From positions 62,001 to 126,000 of the forward strand of contig JAANDG010000180.1 in assembly GCA_036852015.1 (NCBI GenBank): 64,000 nt of DNA, written 5' to 3'. The position numbers and the translations under genes are program-made. Below the pieces are notes generated by a model that saw nothing but the letters and a program-made list of their open reading frames with translations, was not told the origin of the DNA and searched no databases. The stretch comes from Pelodera strongyloides. Its lineage: Eukaryota > Nematoda > Chromadorea > Rhabditida > Rhabditidae. Positions 46,161-58,632 of this stretch are shown here, one piece after another (the first letter of the stretch is position 1; each line of letters starts with the position of its first letter).

Positions 46161-46653
46161 TCGACGTTAAACCATAAGCTACAACTATTTATTAGCCATA
46201 TTAGCCCGGTCTGCCCCTGCGCGCTTGCCCTTAGGCCCTTACAGTAGTTGCACTGGTTGTACTGTTTTCCGGGCGCATAACAAGAATTATTGTATCAGAT
46301 AAGTTATTTGCCGTAAACAGTCGCAAATCAGTCTCTATGACAACTGTCACCAGTTTGGCGATAACATTTTATATTTTCCACATTACTCCCCGCTTTACTG
46401 TTAATTTCTCCTTTCTTAGCCAAGGGCTGTATTGTGTTTAGGGGCCCAAGCTTTACAGTACACATACCTCCTAATTGTAAGATGTATTATATAGTCTTCT
46501 CCTTTATTTTAGTGTCCAATCCTACAAAATTAAATGCTTCAATTGAGTCTTTTAACTTTCAATTGAAGTCATTTAGAACCGCCCTTTATTTCACTTTTTT
46601 GAAAACTTCTTAGATGTGAAAGCCAGCACTTTGCATGATTGCATGCAGTGCTT

Positions 46654-46752
46654 TTAAAGCGATATAAGGGCCAGGTTTTGAAACGTATGTCGCACAACTA
46701 CTTGTATTTTCGGCCAGCATAAGCTCGTAATCCGGTTTTTATACCGCTTTAA
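46654..46752. mobile_element. TTAA MITE, family B, internally deleted copy
   Basis: TTAAAGCGATATAAGGGCC at the left and ATCCGGTTTTTATACCGC followed by TTTAA at the right. Only about 99 bp, so most of the interior is missing. Confidence 0.75.
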
Positions 46753-48360
46753 GGAAATTCTCTGAATTTGCTCTCGAAGTAACTTGCTGCCTAATTATCA
46801 GTCGTGAATTCCATCCATAACGCTAATAACGACAAAGCCGCTAGCCCCTAACGTCACATACCACAACCTTAAGACCTTACGTGTAAGGTGTACTAATCAC
46901 AAGGACCCTCCGGGCTGGCCAGGGGTCCGATGTGCTCTGTTGTTCTGGGCACAGGGCCCCACCGCGTGCCGGGGATCAGCTTATCAGGCACCCTTGCGGC
47001 CCCGTCCGGCCGTATGCGGCCACTTCCGTCCGCGTTCCTTTGTTCTGTTAGGCCGCCCAGTCGCCATCTGTGGAGCCCGCTCCGAGTGGGCGTGGCCTAC
47101 GGACCACCGGCCACTACTAGTTAATTGCTCCGCCCCTATAGCCTATGTGCACCATTATCACCACCACGCTAGTTTATCGATTGCCCCTTTTACTGATTCG
47201 CTCCAAGACCTAAAATTTTCAAATATTAAATACTGTATTATGACGTAACAACACGAATTATTCGAATGTGCAGCACACATATTGTGTTTGCTTGTTTTGT
47301 GTATTTTTTAAAGTTCAATTTGTTTAGCAAGTTTGATTATATATTAGAGTTTTAAGTTTATTTCTTTGGGATTTTTGAAATAAGGAAATCTAGTTTAAAA
47401 AATTCATCCGAAACCCAGTTCGCTGGATTTTGCGGTTGGATTTCGTAATCCTGAACATCCCGTATTCATCGTTTTTTTTGTAAACCTGTCTATTATCACA
47501 GGCTGCGCTTTTTAGTTTAAAACTTTGTGAAAGTGTTTTTGTTTTTAATAGTTTAGATTTCATAAAGTATAATTAAATTAACAGTTGACAACTCTTAATC
47601 TTTTATCGCATCATATTTTTTGTTATTCAAAGAACTTGATATTTTGTTCTACATATATCACATGACTACTCCCACCCCCCCCCCTTCTTACCTTTTTACC
47701 TATCGGTGTAGGACTCTCGACTTTTACAATGAATAGTTCTAAATCTATAATTACTCGCTATCTCTTTCCATCTTCTCCTTATGTCACTGGTAATTAGCCA
47801 ATTGTGGATGATACTCTCCCTTTTTGTTATGATTTCCTCCTTATTTCATTCTCTATCCTCTATCTCCACTATCTTCTCATCTTCTCCTTCTGTTACTGTC
47901 ATTCCAAATCATCTCAAATACGCCGTGCCAAAAAGGAATTGGCATCTGTGTCCCGTCAACTTCTACTCAAATTATCGTGTCAGTTTATCGAAGAAATATT
48001 CTGTGCGTTTTAAGCAATTTCGATACAACTCTAGCCACATGGAGGCCACGCCCACAACCTAAGGCATTGCAAGATGCATCAGTTGATGTGCTGCTTCATC
48101 GGTAGGAGGAGTTCTGCTGCGGAACTTCGAGTATTAAGAACATATGCCCAATGCTTTGACTCAATTATGAGACAAGGAACTTAATATTAGTTTCATAGTG
48201 TCAAGTGTCAAGCAAGAATATATCCACATTATGTCCCATATATATATAGATATAGCTGCCCCTTTGAAGTAACTACTAAAAGACAAGTATCTGTGCCTTT
48301 TGTCCGCTCTAACTCTAACTCCTCTATGTATGTGCCTCACAAATCTGGTTCGCATCTTGT
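46753..48360. other. Intergenic DNA with a GC-rich island (46900-47115)
   Basis: 46900-47115 is strikingly GC-rich for this window (GGGCTGGCCAGGGGTCCG, CGGCCCCGTCCGGCCG, CCGAGTGGGCGTGGCC). ORFs across it lack splice signals. The rest is AT-rich. Confidence 0.45.
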
Positions 48361-48660
48361 CACCACCTGCAAGATAACCATCTTCTATCACGCATGTTTG
48401 TCCCTTTGCATTATGTGATAGCCATCTGTCTATCACCTGTCCCCATCTCTCTCTCTGATTCTTTGATTATCATCAGCGAAGGGCGACAAGGATCATGTTT
48501 GTAGCGATAATCGCCCAAGCGCTCAATAAATCCCGCTTCTTGCTCGCGCTCTTATCGCTCTTGTTGTCAGTGGAGTCCTGGCGGCGATATGGTCGCGCCG
48601 AGCGATGTAATCAGCGAATCGCGATCGCCTATCGACACGCTATCAGACGTGTTATCGCGG
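48361..48660. promoter_or_regulatory. Cluster of GATA-factor-type motifs upstream of the GATA gene
   Basis: I count 11 GATA/TATC cores in these 300 bp: AAGATAACC, CTATCACG, GTGATAGC, CTATCACC, ATTATCATC, GCGATAATC, TTATCGCTC, GCGATATGG, CTATCGAC, CTATCAGAC and GTTATCGCG. About two are expected by chance. It lies about 1.7-2 kb before the start codon of the GATA factor gene. Confidence 0.4.
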
Positions 48661-48807
48661 AATGCGCGCGGCTTTCGGATTCTCAAATAAACTCCGCCCC
48701 CCACTTTTTCTTCTTGATTTGCCTTTGATAAAAACCTCACTAGTCCTCCGCCTCATTTTTTCTTGACATTCCGTAACCACGGAGTTACTCATGCCCACAC
48801 ATACTTC

Positions 48808-48828
48808 GCTCTCTCTCTCTTTTATCCT

Positions 48829-48870
<42 letters not shown>
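48808..48870. repeat. CT microsatellite
   Basis: (CT)n of about 30 bp uninterrupted at 48832-48870, preceded by CTCTCTCTCTTTTATCCTCC. Confidence 0.95.
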
Positions 48871-48873
<3 letters not shown>

Positions 48874-50376
48874 GTATATTCCTTCTCCTCTCTATATCTA
48901 ACCTATCAACGTTTCTTTTACGTAACTTAAAGGCCTATTTTGCTTCTTGATTTATTAAAATAATTGTTTCTATATACTAATCATTGCTGGTTGACATCCA
49001 TTGCGTCGCCTCTAGAGATGTGAGTGTATAATCGTATTAATCTTTGTCTATGGGTTTTCCTTAAATTGTGGTACTTCGTTTCACAACATAAGTTTTCCCT
49101 CTTTCTTTCCTTTAAAACTTTAAAGACACGTAGTAAAGGGAGGAATTTGTAGATAGAGGGTCCCTTTATCATAATTTCCCATCAAAGGGAAAAGTCTTCT
49201 CTTAGTGTGTGTACCTCCTGAGGGGAAAGATTACAGGTGAGATAGCAGGCTAATGAGGGAGACCGCGGAGAATAGATACCGCAGCGATAACCGTGGAGGA
49301 ATTAGGGGCGTGGACAGAGATAACGGTAACTAGTGACAGTCGGTGCTGATTGGCTGATGATACGGCCAAGCTCCGCCCCCTTTCATCAGTCTAATTTGTG
49401 ATTACGGTGGACTTTTCCGTGTAAGAGGATGATTCTTTTAGTTTGCTTCTTACTTAAACTTCGAGCATCGCAAGTGTGTAACATGCATGGAAGTGTATCT
49501 GTAGTATTAGTTGTACATTACTCCATCGTAATACAAAATTGATATTTTTAAGTGTTTCTGTAGAAAAATATGCAAAGGCTGGTTTCCAACAAGTTCAAAT
49601 TTCCTTATCAAATAGTGCAGTGTCTGTCCACTTGCATATTCATCTTCTTTTCTACCTGATCATCGCACTTTTTGTCGCTTGGGAAAATCAGCGGGAAGTC
49701 CCCAGATCACTCCCAACCCCTCTCTCTCCCCTCCCAAAGCTCCCTCTCTCCCTCCCTCCCCAACCTCTCTCCCTCTCTAACCCATGCCACCTAGCCTTTG
49801 GCAGTCTTCAGTTAAGGACTTGATTTTCGGATAACTCGCACTAATTTGATCTCCGTTATGTTTTTTTTCTGAATTCTGAAAATCTTGTAATTATGTTGAT
49901 TCGTGAAGTAATACATGGAACTGTTTATGAAAACTCTTTCATCTCAGATCCAACTGTCTTGAGAATCTTGAGATCTTGATTGCTGTTTGTTATCAAACTT
50001 CTCTCCGTGCAATGCCTTTTCCATCACTTTTTTTGCCGTCGAATGTAGCAAAATGTCGGTTTGTCTTGTCATTTCTTTCTTCTCTCTCTCGCTCTCTCTC
50101 GCTCTCTCTCTCTCTCTCGCACTCTCTCCCTCTCCCTCTCTCTCCATCCCTTATATAACGTAAAAAGTTGGATCGTGCCGGGATCTTGTCATCACACAAA
50201 ACTTTGAAAATGTCCAATTTCGAGATTTCATCTTTTTGATTCATTGTCACTCAAACGAGCCACGCGAGTGTGTGCCGGGAATTACTTGCAATTTCTTAAT
50301 ATAACTTTTGGCTTCTGCTGCGTCCTTTACCAATTGCCTTGAACTTTTGATAATTATAATTACCTTAATTATTTCA
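48871..50376. other. 5' flank of the GATA factor gene
   Basis: No exon recognised. 49230-49360 has five GATA cores (GAGATAGC, TAGATACC, GCGATAACC, GAGATAACG, TGATACGG). CT-rich tracts lie at 49716-49782 and 50079-50145. Confidence 0.45.
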
Positions 50377-50377
50377 G
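50371..50377 (+). promoter_or_regulatory. Candidate SL trans-splice acceptor of the GATA factor gene
   Basis: ATTTCAG ends at 50377, 6 nt before the ATG at 50384. Alternatively it is the acceptor of a 5' non-coding intron. Confidence 0.5.
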
Positions 50378-50383
50378 ATTGTA

Positions 50384-53300
50384 ATGACCCTGGTGTCGAG
50401 TCCGCTGTCCAATTCCGATGCGATGTCTGACCCGCCAGCACCCTCACCGACTGGAGCTCTAGAAATTGGTATGCTCTTTTTTTCCGATTTATACCATTTT
50501 GACATTTGGATCAGCACAGATGCTTGCACCGTGCTCTTACGGACTTGATCAAGTTTTCATGTTCTACTCTTATACTTCCACATTTAGACTCGGCCGAGAA
50601 CTGTGCTCCAGCACCGTGTCCGCAACGCGATGAACCGTGCTCCGGCTGCAAAGCTCTTCATGATGACCTCCGGCAATCATTCAGACATATGTCTAGTAAA
50701 ATTGATCAGGTATGTTGATGTTTTTGGAGTCATATCTAACGTGATGCTAAGATTTTTCCCTAATGAGTACCATGCACCATTACGAGCCAATTACAAATCA
50801 GTATGTGTATGTAATAGCTGGATTTTGAAAATACACTACTCCTAATCAAGCCTATACAAAGAATTTGAATACAAATTACTTTATGACAATTTAGTACTTT
50901 AAAATCATATCCTTTCGATGTAACTTTCGAACCTTTACTCTACTGAAAATTCACTCAATTACTAAAGTTACTTATGCGTATTCCAGTTGTTCGCCCGCGT
51001 TGAGACCCTTCTCGCCGAACGTCAAAGCACTCCGTCACCAGTTTCTGAAAGTCGAAATACTCCTTTGTTGAATGCTGGAAGTCGGAAGCGAAAACCACAA
51101 AAGGAGAACCTTCATAAGCTCGACGCTCTCCAAAACATGTTTATTAAAGTAAGCATGTTCAGAGAGTTGATTCGTTAGTATAGTTGTTTGTTTGTTTATT
51201 TGTATGTGGTATGTTACACTCGACCTAATAATTACCCTTTAGATGGAGCCGAACTCCGTGGAAAGTATCGTCGCATCACATCAGTTGAAAACTGAAGTGC
51301 CGCAACAACCGCAACAAACACAACAGCAGACTCCACCATCAGGTATGCTAAGCGCCGTATACTACAGACTACAGACATAAAATGCTTTATAAAATGATAC
51401 TTAGACAATTAAATTATCTTCTTTCCAAACGTAATCAAATCAAAATGTCGTAGGTAGCTGGCCCTTTTGTAAGGGGCGGGCCAGCCTGTGTGTCCTTTCT
51501 CTATTTTTATTCACTATTTAATTATGTAATGTTTGCAGCGAACGCAGCCCCAGATGCTGCCACTCACTCGGCTGAAGCAGCCGCATTCAACTTTGCACAG
51601 ATGATGTACGGAAGTGCGAATAACACACCGAAATCCGATGGTTCGTTGAACTATTTTATTTTAATCTGCTGGCGTAGTTAGAAGCGTAGTTTGAAAGTTT
51701 GAACACCCCGAACAGGTCGTCTCGATAGTGATATCTGTAAATCTAGAAATAAAGACCAACGCTATGGAAGTGCACCATTTTGTACCAATTTAATATTTGT
51801 TTTAGCCAATGTCAATGAAACTCTGACCCAGCAGCAACAGCTTCTCAACCTGATCATGCAACAGTCACAGGCACAGCCAAATGGATCTACCGAAGACGAG
51901 AAGCCAGAACTGATGCGACCGGTGAGTACAGAGAAACATCTTGGCGCAATTGGTAGTGTTCTTGTCTGACCACAGTCAGTCAGAAGTTCGATCCCGCTCG
52001 CTGCTTCTATTTTGCGCTAATGTTCGTTATCCACAGTTCATCTAATGACCCCGCCCTGTCTACCGTAACTACTGATTGTCAGCAGCCAATCACTGATAAG
52101 CCCCGCCCCGATATACTGTAACTATCTTATCGCTAATCACTTGATTGGTCGACACTATCATCTAGTGTCCTGTCTCCTCTTTACACTATCGCTACCGTAT
52201 TGCTAAATCCCTCGGATCTGCCTCTCTCTTTCCTCCTATCTTATCACGATCTCTGATTTGCTAGAGGGGGGAGAAAGAGAGAGAGAGAGAGGGAAATGAA
52301 GAGAGAGAGAGAGAGAGAATCGCTCTGGAAAACGGTTATCACCTAATGAATCTATGAATGTCAACGCAGGCAAACAGCCCTCGCAGCCTCCATTTCTGTT
52401 TTCCACCTCTGATAACGGAAACGAGTCCTCGATGTCGGTCGTCTCCTTATTGGCACACTCCCTCATCCACTTATCGTCCCCCTCCTCCTCATTTCATATG
52501 CTCTCTCGTTGTCGTCTGCACGCATCAGTGCCTCTGTTCGAATGTTGTGCACTAAGTCATCAAAAAGAGTGAGAGAGTCAAAGCTTTCTATATAAAACCA
52601 AATTATAAATGGGGAGCGGTTAGAGGGGTTTAAGTCGGGCTTCTGTTGAGGAACGCTTGGTTAAGGCCTATAAGTCGAGAGAGAAAGAGAGAGAGCGGGA
52701 AAAAGTGAGTTTCCAAAATTTCCGTGTTACTCATCTCCTCATCTGCAGTACTTTGACATGATTACGAAACACTTTCTGCTAGCCATAAGCAATGTGCGAT
52801 TGCGCATAGAGGTTATGAAATTTAGCCACTTAAATTTGGAAAGATACGCTTGTTGTTAGCTTATATTCCAGCGATTATCACATATCTACTTCTATTTATG
52901 CATATTTCGTTTCTTTGTTCCCCGTCAGCTCCGATGTTGACTTGTCAGCCACAGTGTGGTAAGTGGTAGATATACTATTCCAATAGTGGGGGTAATGAAA
53001 ACAATGAAATATTCATATTCTTTGAAAGGATGAACGGACGGAGGGATTTAGAAGGCAGAGTTCTCTCTGTGTCGCTCTCTCGCTATCTTTCTCTCTCTCT
53101 CTTCTCTCTCTCTCTCTCTCTCTCAATAATGGAACTGCTTCCAAATTCAACTGTTTTCAAGTCAATCTAACCAAGATTATAATTTCTGGTTTGTCGCGCG
53201 TATATTCCTTCGTGTTGTAGGTGATTGTTTGAGAAAGCCAAACTTGACTCTTGATGTTTTAAAATACATCAATCAACTCTCCCCAACATGACTTCTAATA

Positions 53301-54119
53301 ACCAATATACACCAGATGTGTGAGGCATATATTTGCGCATGTGATAACGTGGACACAAGGACAGTGTTTGCGAATCGGCTCAAATGGTAGCAGCTGTCGC
53401 GTTGTTCTCTCTATATATTCTCTCTCTATATGTCCAACTCTCTCCCTGTCTCTGTTTCTTTCTCTCTCGTCTCTCCTACTTCGAAATCCCAGTTTTTACC
53501 TCCGCTTTTTTGGGTGGCGATTCGGTGGATCGGTTGCCCGGGTGAAAGTCCCATTGGGACACAACCCACCCATTACACCAAATCCCCGAAATGAATTGGT
53601 TGGCTTAGAAGCGATTTATAAGGGAATGTCATGATCGTTTGCGTTGCTGTTCCACCGTGGCAATCCCTTTAAAATAAGCGAGAGCTAGAGAATCTATGAT
53701 TACAAGGCATCATCTGCGACGTGCCATTAGAATACCGTGCGGCGGTTTTAATATCTCTGATTTGATCAGTCTGCCATCTGTCCACGCGGTAATTCAGCAG
53801 ATGTTCTCCAAACCAAAATTGGTAAAACGCAACGCGCGACCATCGCCGGCCGCTCATACTGGTGATTACGGTGCCATATCCACGTCTGTGTTGTTACGGA
53901 CGGAGATGATAATGGGCATCCGTCTGTCCACACAAAGGGAACAGTCGTATCTATCAGTACTCTGTAGGTCAGGGCTCTCTCCCGTTTCAGTACTCTCTAG
54001 GGCGTGTCGCTCTGTCTACGTCTATGGACACTGAATCTCTATGTCGCAGTCTCTTTGTGTCATGTTGCAGATGAGTAACCAGTTATGCGCAGTTATACTA
54101 ACTCTACTGCCCTCTCCTT

Positions 54120-54153
<34 letters not shown>

Positions 54154-56764
54154 CCACCCTCCCCCTCTCCCTCCATATGCTGGATTGACTCTTAATAAAC
54201 ATTGCTAGATAAAGAAAGATATAGAATCCCCCTTTCTTTGTCAGATGTCCGCACAAAGACCCGTGAAGAGTGTCCACTAATTGAAGGGATAAAGAAAGAT
54301 TTTTCCTGATTTTCAAGAGGAATTGGAGGAAAATTAAATTGACCAGAATCCCTGTCTTCACTATAAGTTGAAGTGAATGAACTTATGGATATTATATTGG
54401 AAATCATAAGAAAGTCGAGTATACAGTTGATACGGTGAAATACACTAATCGTGTAAGCACGCCTGGCGACTGGTTATTCAATAATTAAATAATCAATAAT
54501 AGATTATAAACATAGAAATTTTTATCAATAAATTTCAGGAGAATGATGATCCATCCGTATCTCGATGCAGTAATTGTATGACAACAAAGACGACGGCCTG
54601 GAGAAGGGACCTTACGGGAAGACTAGTTTGCAACGCATGCGGACTCTACTACAGACTTCACCGGGTAAGTAGCTTATTGTATCAGTATGTCGCTTACTGT
54701 ATCTCCTAAGGGTCATGTTCTGGTTACTGTACTTTATCGGGTACGTTGCTTGGCTTACAGTGTCACCTAATGTTTATGGTCGGTCATTATGAAGTAATTG
54801 CAAAAATCTTGTCCTATAATTCTACTCTAAGGGGCCAAATGGAAAGTTCGGGAATGTATCTAACGCGCGTCCTATCAACATTGTTATCTAATGTTTGGCA
54901 TTATTGACCGTGTATTCGTACATTACTCAATAGTACAACAGACCATCATATTTGTGTACTAACAACCCTACTGTATTATTGTGCAGTGCCATGTGCCTAA
55001 TTGCACGTGTGAGAAAGTGGGTTGTCTATTATGCATTGCGAGTACCGTATCCGTAATGTTTGCTATCATTGTGCGGCCTGATCACCGTGTGAGTCTCCTT
55101 GTACCTGTGTGTCTCCCGCTCTCTTTCTCTCCCTCTCTCTCTATGTCTCCCTCTGATACCACCCTCTCTACCTCTACCTCTTACAGTGCGGAGGTGCATA
55201 TTGTATTGTGAAAGAGAGAGAGAGAGAGAGGGAGGGAGGAAGAGAGGTAAAGATAGAGAGTGTCTAATTCCCTCATCCAAGGACAACCTCCCGATAATCG
55301 AGTGTGGAGACTCCCCACTGGGAAGAGATCCCCCTTGAAGACACCATCGATAGGGATTTGTCAACGATTTGAGCGAAAACTGATATGCAGATTATTTCTT
55401 GGCTCTTGGGCTATAGCTCCCACTCGCGGGAATCTGGGGATATATTTATTTGGGAGCCAACGCTTTGGCGTAACTGGTCACATAACTTTGTGTTCCTGAT
55501 TTCGCTTTAAACTATGCTCGTGCTCGTGCATAGCCTTGTAATTGGTCAATAAACATATGTCTATCACAGCAGGCACCCCTGCTGGCCACCTATTATCAAC
55601 CACCTGCACGGTGCAGGCACGGGGGCGCCATATACAACCGCCCGGGCTCCCTTTCCGGAGCGCGGGCGCAAGCGATTCGAGGTTGCGTGCCTTTTTTGGT
55701 TTTCCCTACGCGGCCGCCAACCCGATAATTACGGTTTGGTGGATAATTGTGTGGTTGAGGAACGCCATATCGATGACGGACAAATAAGGAGTAGGGAGGA
55801 GAGAGAACAGCTGAGACACAGGGAATCAGGGTCGTGAAATTAGGGATATGCAAATTTTATTTGGGGATGGCGTTTTGGGACATGGTGATTAATTTGGATC
55901 AAGTTTCAACTTCAACGTCATTCATGTATACCGAGAAAGTCCAATACTGGGTGTGAGAGTACTGTGATACTATGGTGATTTAAATAAATGAATAAATAAA
56001 CACCTAAGTCTCGCCCGGTTCAAGAGCGTGAATACAGTGTGTTTCACAAAAGTCCCGAGCAGGGCACGGTGAAAAATTGCCATGTCTTCAGGCTCCATCC
56101 ACGAGCGATCGTCATGTTCCCTTTATATTGATTTACTTTCTGGCAAATCAATAAAAATCTTTTCAGACACACCGCCCTGTGCATATGCGAAAGGACTTCA
56201 TTCAACAACGTTTCCGAAGACGTGAAAAGAACGAAGAAAGCACATCTCCATCAGCAGTTCTATCAACACTCATGTCACTCTCGCAAGTGCCGGTTAGTTT
56301 GAGATCTTTGCAATTCTTATAGCTGTGCACATCTGATTTATGCTAATGAATGGGACGTACCATAACTATTCTTATAATCATCTTAGGTATTGACCCTTTC
56401 ACAGAAATGGTGCAGTAATGGCTTTAGCCAATTATTATATTACTGGTACGTACCATGAACACTGCCTTTTTATAAAGTGACACATCCCGTGATCATTTTT
56501 TAGGATTGGTACGTACCTTTGACCATCGCCTTTATATAGCAATGGTGCAGACTATATCGACACGTGTAGTGGTTATAATAGTATAATACATGAATAATTG
56601 GTCGTTTACTTGACGATGTTCCTCGGACCCAAACTATCTCATATTCTAATTCTTGTGTCTTTCAGGTTTCGATGGCTCCCTTCAATTTCTTTGACCAACT
56701 TTCCCAGCAAATGGCCAACTGTCCCCAACCTGTGCAAGTGAATTTGAACACAACGGCACCTTAA
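50384..56764 (+). CDS. egl-18/elt-6: GATA transcription factor, single C-terminal zinc finger (EGL-18/ELT-6-like), 9 exons
   Basis: Exons: 50384-50468, 50588-50709, 50987-51148, 51243-51342, 51539-51640, 51806-51921, 54539-54664, 56167-56292, 56666-56764. Phases close, giving 345 residues. Exon 7 encodes the finger: C239-SN-C242, then 17 residues containing [13 protein letters not shown], then C260-NA-C263, GLYYRLHR. Exon 8 continues with the basic [19 protein letters not shown] tail. The LYYRLHR...HMRKDFIQQ signature and the single C-terminal finger resemble C. elegans EGL-18/ELT-6 rather than two-finger ELT-1. That subgroup placement is from memory. The N-terminal half has a Cys cluster ([16 protein letters not shown]), a possible helical [13 protein letters not shown], the basic stretch [10 protein letters not shown] and a Gln-rich region. 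EGL-18/ELT-6 act in seam-cell and vulval fate; that role here is inferred. Introns 6 (2.6 kb) and 7 (1.5 kb) are rich in CT/GA tracts. Confidence 0.9.
51942..52005 (+). repeat. tRNA-like SINE head in GATA-gene intron 6
   Basis: TGGCGCAATTGG (51942-51953) fits an A box and AGTTCGATCCC (51985-51995) a B box, with tRNA-like spacing of 43 bp. Acceptor and T stems do not pair well, so a functional tRNA is unlikely. It begins about 20 nt after the exon 6 donor. Confidence 0.5.
52265..52319. repeat. GA-rich tract in GATA-gene intron 6
   Basis: (GA)n interrupted by GGGAAATGAA. Confidence 0.9.
53079..53124. repeat. CT microsatellite in GATA-gene intron 6
   Basis: CTCTCGCTATCTTTCTCTC followed by a (CT)n run. 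Confidence 0.9.
54112..54172. repeat. CT-rich tract in GATA-gene intron 6
   Basis: CTCTCCTTTCTCTCTCTTTC followed by a (CT)n run and CCCTCC units. Confidence 0.9.
55110..55256. repeat. Paired CT and GA tracts in GATA-gene intron 7
   Basis: A CT-rich tract (55110-55180) is followed about 30 bp later by a GA-rich tract (55210-55256). The two could pair into a cruciform or RNA hairpin. A GC-rich patch follows at 55600-55690. Confidence 0.8.
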
Positions 56765-57927
56765 ACGACCCAAAGGAAATTTGCATATTACCCAACATTC
56801 CCAAGGAACTACTGTAAAAGACGACTAATAATTGTTAACATTCTTGATTCTTCCATTTCAGTATTTATTATGTCCGCACAATCTTGTCAATGCGTGTTAT
56901 AGCTGGCCACTTATTTCAAACTTTGAATTCCCATCACTTATTATTATCATTCTTCATTGCTGTTTTCTGTGCATGCCTTCCAGCTAATATTCATAGTTTT
57001 ATTTCACTTTTTGTCTTTTCGTGTTTATTATTTTTCATTTTTGTATTTGTCTGCGCAGCTGCATATATAATATTTTGGTTTCAGTTATTCTTTCAGTTTT
57101 GCTCTTTGAGTTGCCAATCGCTTATTTCTCTTAGGTTTTTTTCAAGTGGCCAAATGTATTTTTGAGTCCCCGAAGTATCGAGTATCGATTTTCTATCTAC
57201 TGCGTAGATTCCCTTTATTCACAGCGCAGCTGACTGTAATACTTGCCTGGAAGCCACGTAAGTCAGAATTCTAAATGGTACCCCTACCAATGGTAGGTAC
57301 CCTTGGAATCCTGGCCCTTCCAGTACCCCATCCGGTTCATATTCGAGCTTTATTCGCATTTTATTTATTTATTCCTTCCTCCTCCTCACCACAGTAATAA
57401 CGCATTGATCTTCCAAGCTGTGGGTTACGGTATCATGATTTGTGTACAGTACCCCTCAGCCAATCATTACGCCTTGTATCTCATTTAAAGTCACTCACTC
57501 TTTATAATTGTGATCATTTTGCATAATCCGTAATTATTAATAGTGAATTCTTCTTTTCTGTACTATATCTGTCACCAATCATTTCACTTCTGCAACGATG
57601 TTTAATTTAACATATCAATTGATATACTGCAGTTTGGCCCCTTCCTAATCTAACCTTAGGGCCCTTAGACTTCCTAGGCCCTAATAAGGACCCTAACTCT
57701 CATTCCTTATTTACACGATTTACACCTTGTTACTTTAACGCTTGATAACCTCTTAAAATCAGCAATTGAATTCTTGCATTTAATCATGTTCACGCAATGC
57801 ATTTTTTTTTCTTTTTAATGAATGTTTTAAAATTATTCTCTCTCAAGCAAAACACCACAAAGACAAATATAAAAACATATTTATTAAATATTATTGGATC
57901 AAACAAAAACGGAAAAAAATGTTCGCC

Positions 57928-57933
57928 AATAAA
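57928..57933 (+). terminator. Possible polyA signal of the GATA factor gene
   Basis: This is the first AATAAA after the stop codon, 1164 nt downstream. A non-consensus nearer signal is possible. The interval 56765-57927 has no supported exon. Confidence 0.3.
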
Positions 57934-58632
57934 TTACAAACCCCCACAAAAGACGAGATAAACTCAAAAACAAGTCAGTAAACGACTGGACTAAAAAAGT
58001 ACAATAATAATAATAAATAAAGGATAAATAAAATACATATCACATCTTCAAACTCGAGTAGAGGCAAATGTTAGAAATAGAAGATCTAAAAGTAGGGGAA
58101 GCGATAGGATTTCTACATAACAAAGGGTGGTTCATCAGCGGTGACGAATAACCGATACACGTTGGGATGCACATTAGAATACCATTAGACAAGCTTCCGT
58201 AAGGTTTGCAGTCAATTCAAGAAACAAACTATTATGTTCCATATAGATCACATGTCTAATGGATAACATATTGCAAAGGCTTCTATGACCCTTAGTGACT
58301 CTAAAACATTGTTACTTTATCGAAAACCGGTAATAATGACCGAAAGAAAGGAACCTAAACGAACAGGGTGAACAAAAAAAGCAACATTTTGATAGAACGC
58401 TTTAGAAGGACAACCAAACACAATTACCATCTTACCAAAATAATACTTTCATACTCATTACATTAGGCGGGACAAAAACTAAAAAAAAAATACACACAGT
58501 TAGATAGGGGAATACTGCGTCACCTTACAAGAATTAGTGTTACTAAACTAGAGGGAGTGATAAGTTCCAATTCCAAATACAATTCATACTCACTCTTTTA
58601 GGCTCAGGCTTAGGCTTAGGGCTTCTCTCATC
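57934..58632. other. Short intergenic DNA between convergent genes
   Basis: A-rich on the plus strand (57880-58060), no exon. GGCTTAGGCTTAGGG at about 58608 holds two TTAGGC units, the nematode telomere repeat, too few to mean a telomere. Confidence 0.45.

Noticed and set aside
51942..52005. Functional tRNA gene
   Set aside because: A and B boxes are present, but the acceptor and T stems do not pair, so it is listed as a SINE-like remnant.
58601..58620. TTAGGC units resembling nematode telomere repeats (also near 10246 and 22209)
   Set aside because: Only one or two units at each place, so no telomere or fusion scar can be claimed.
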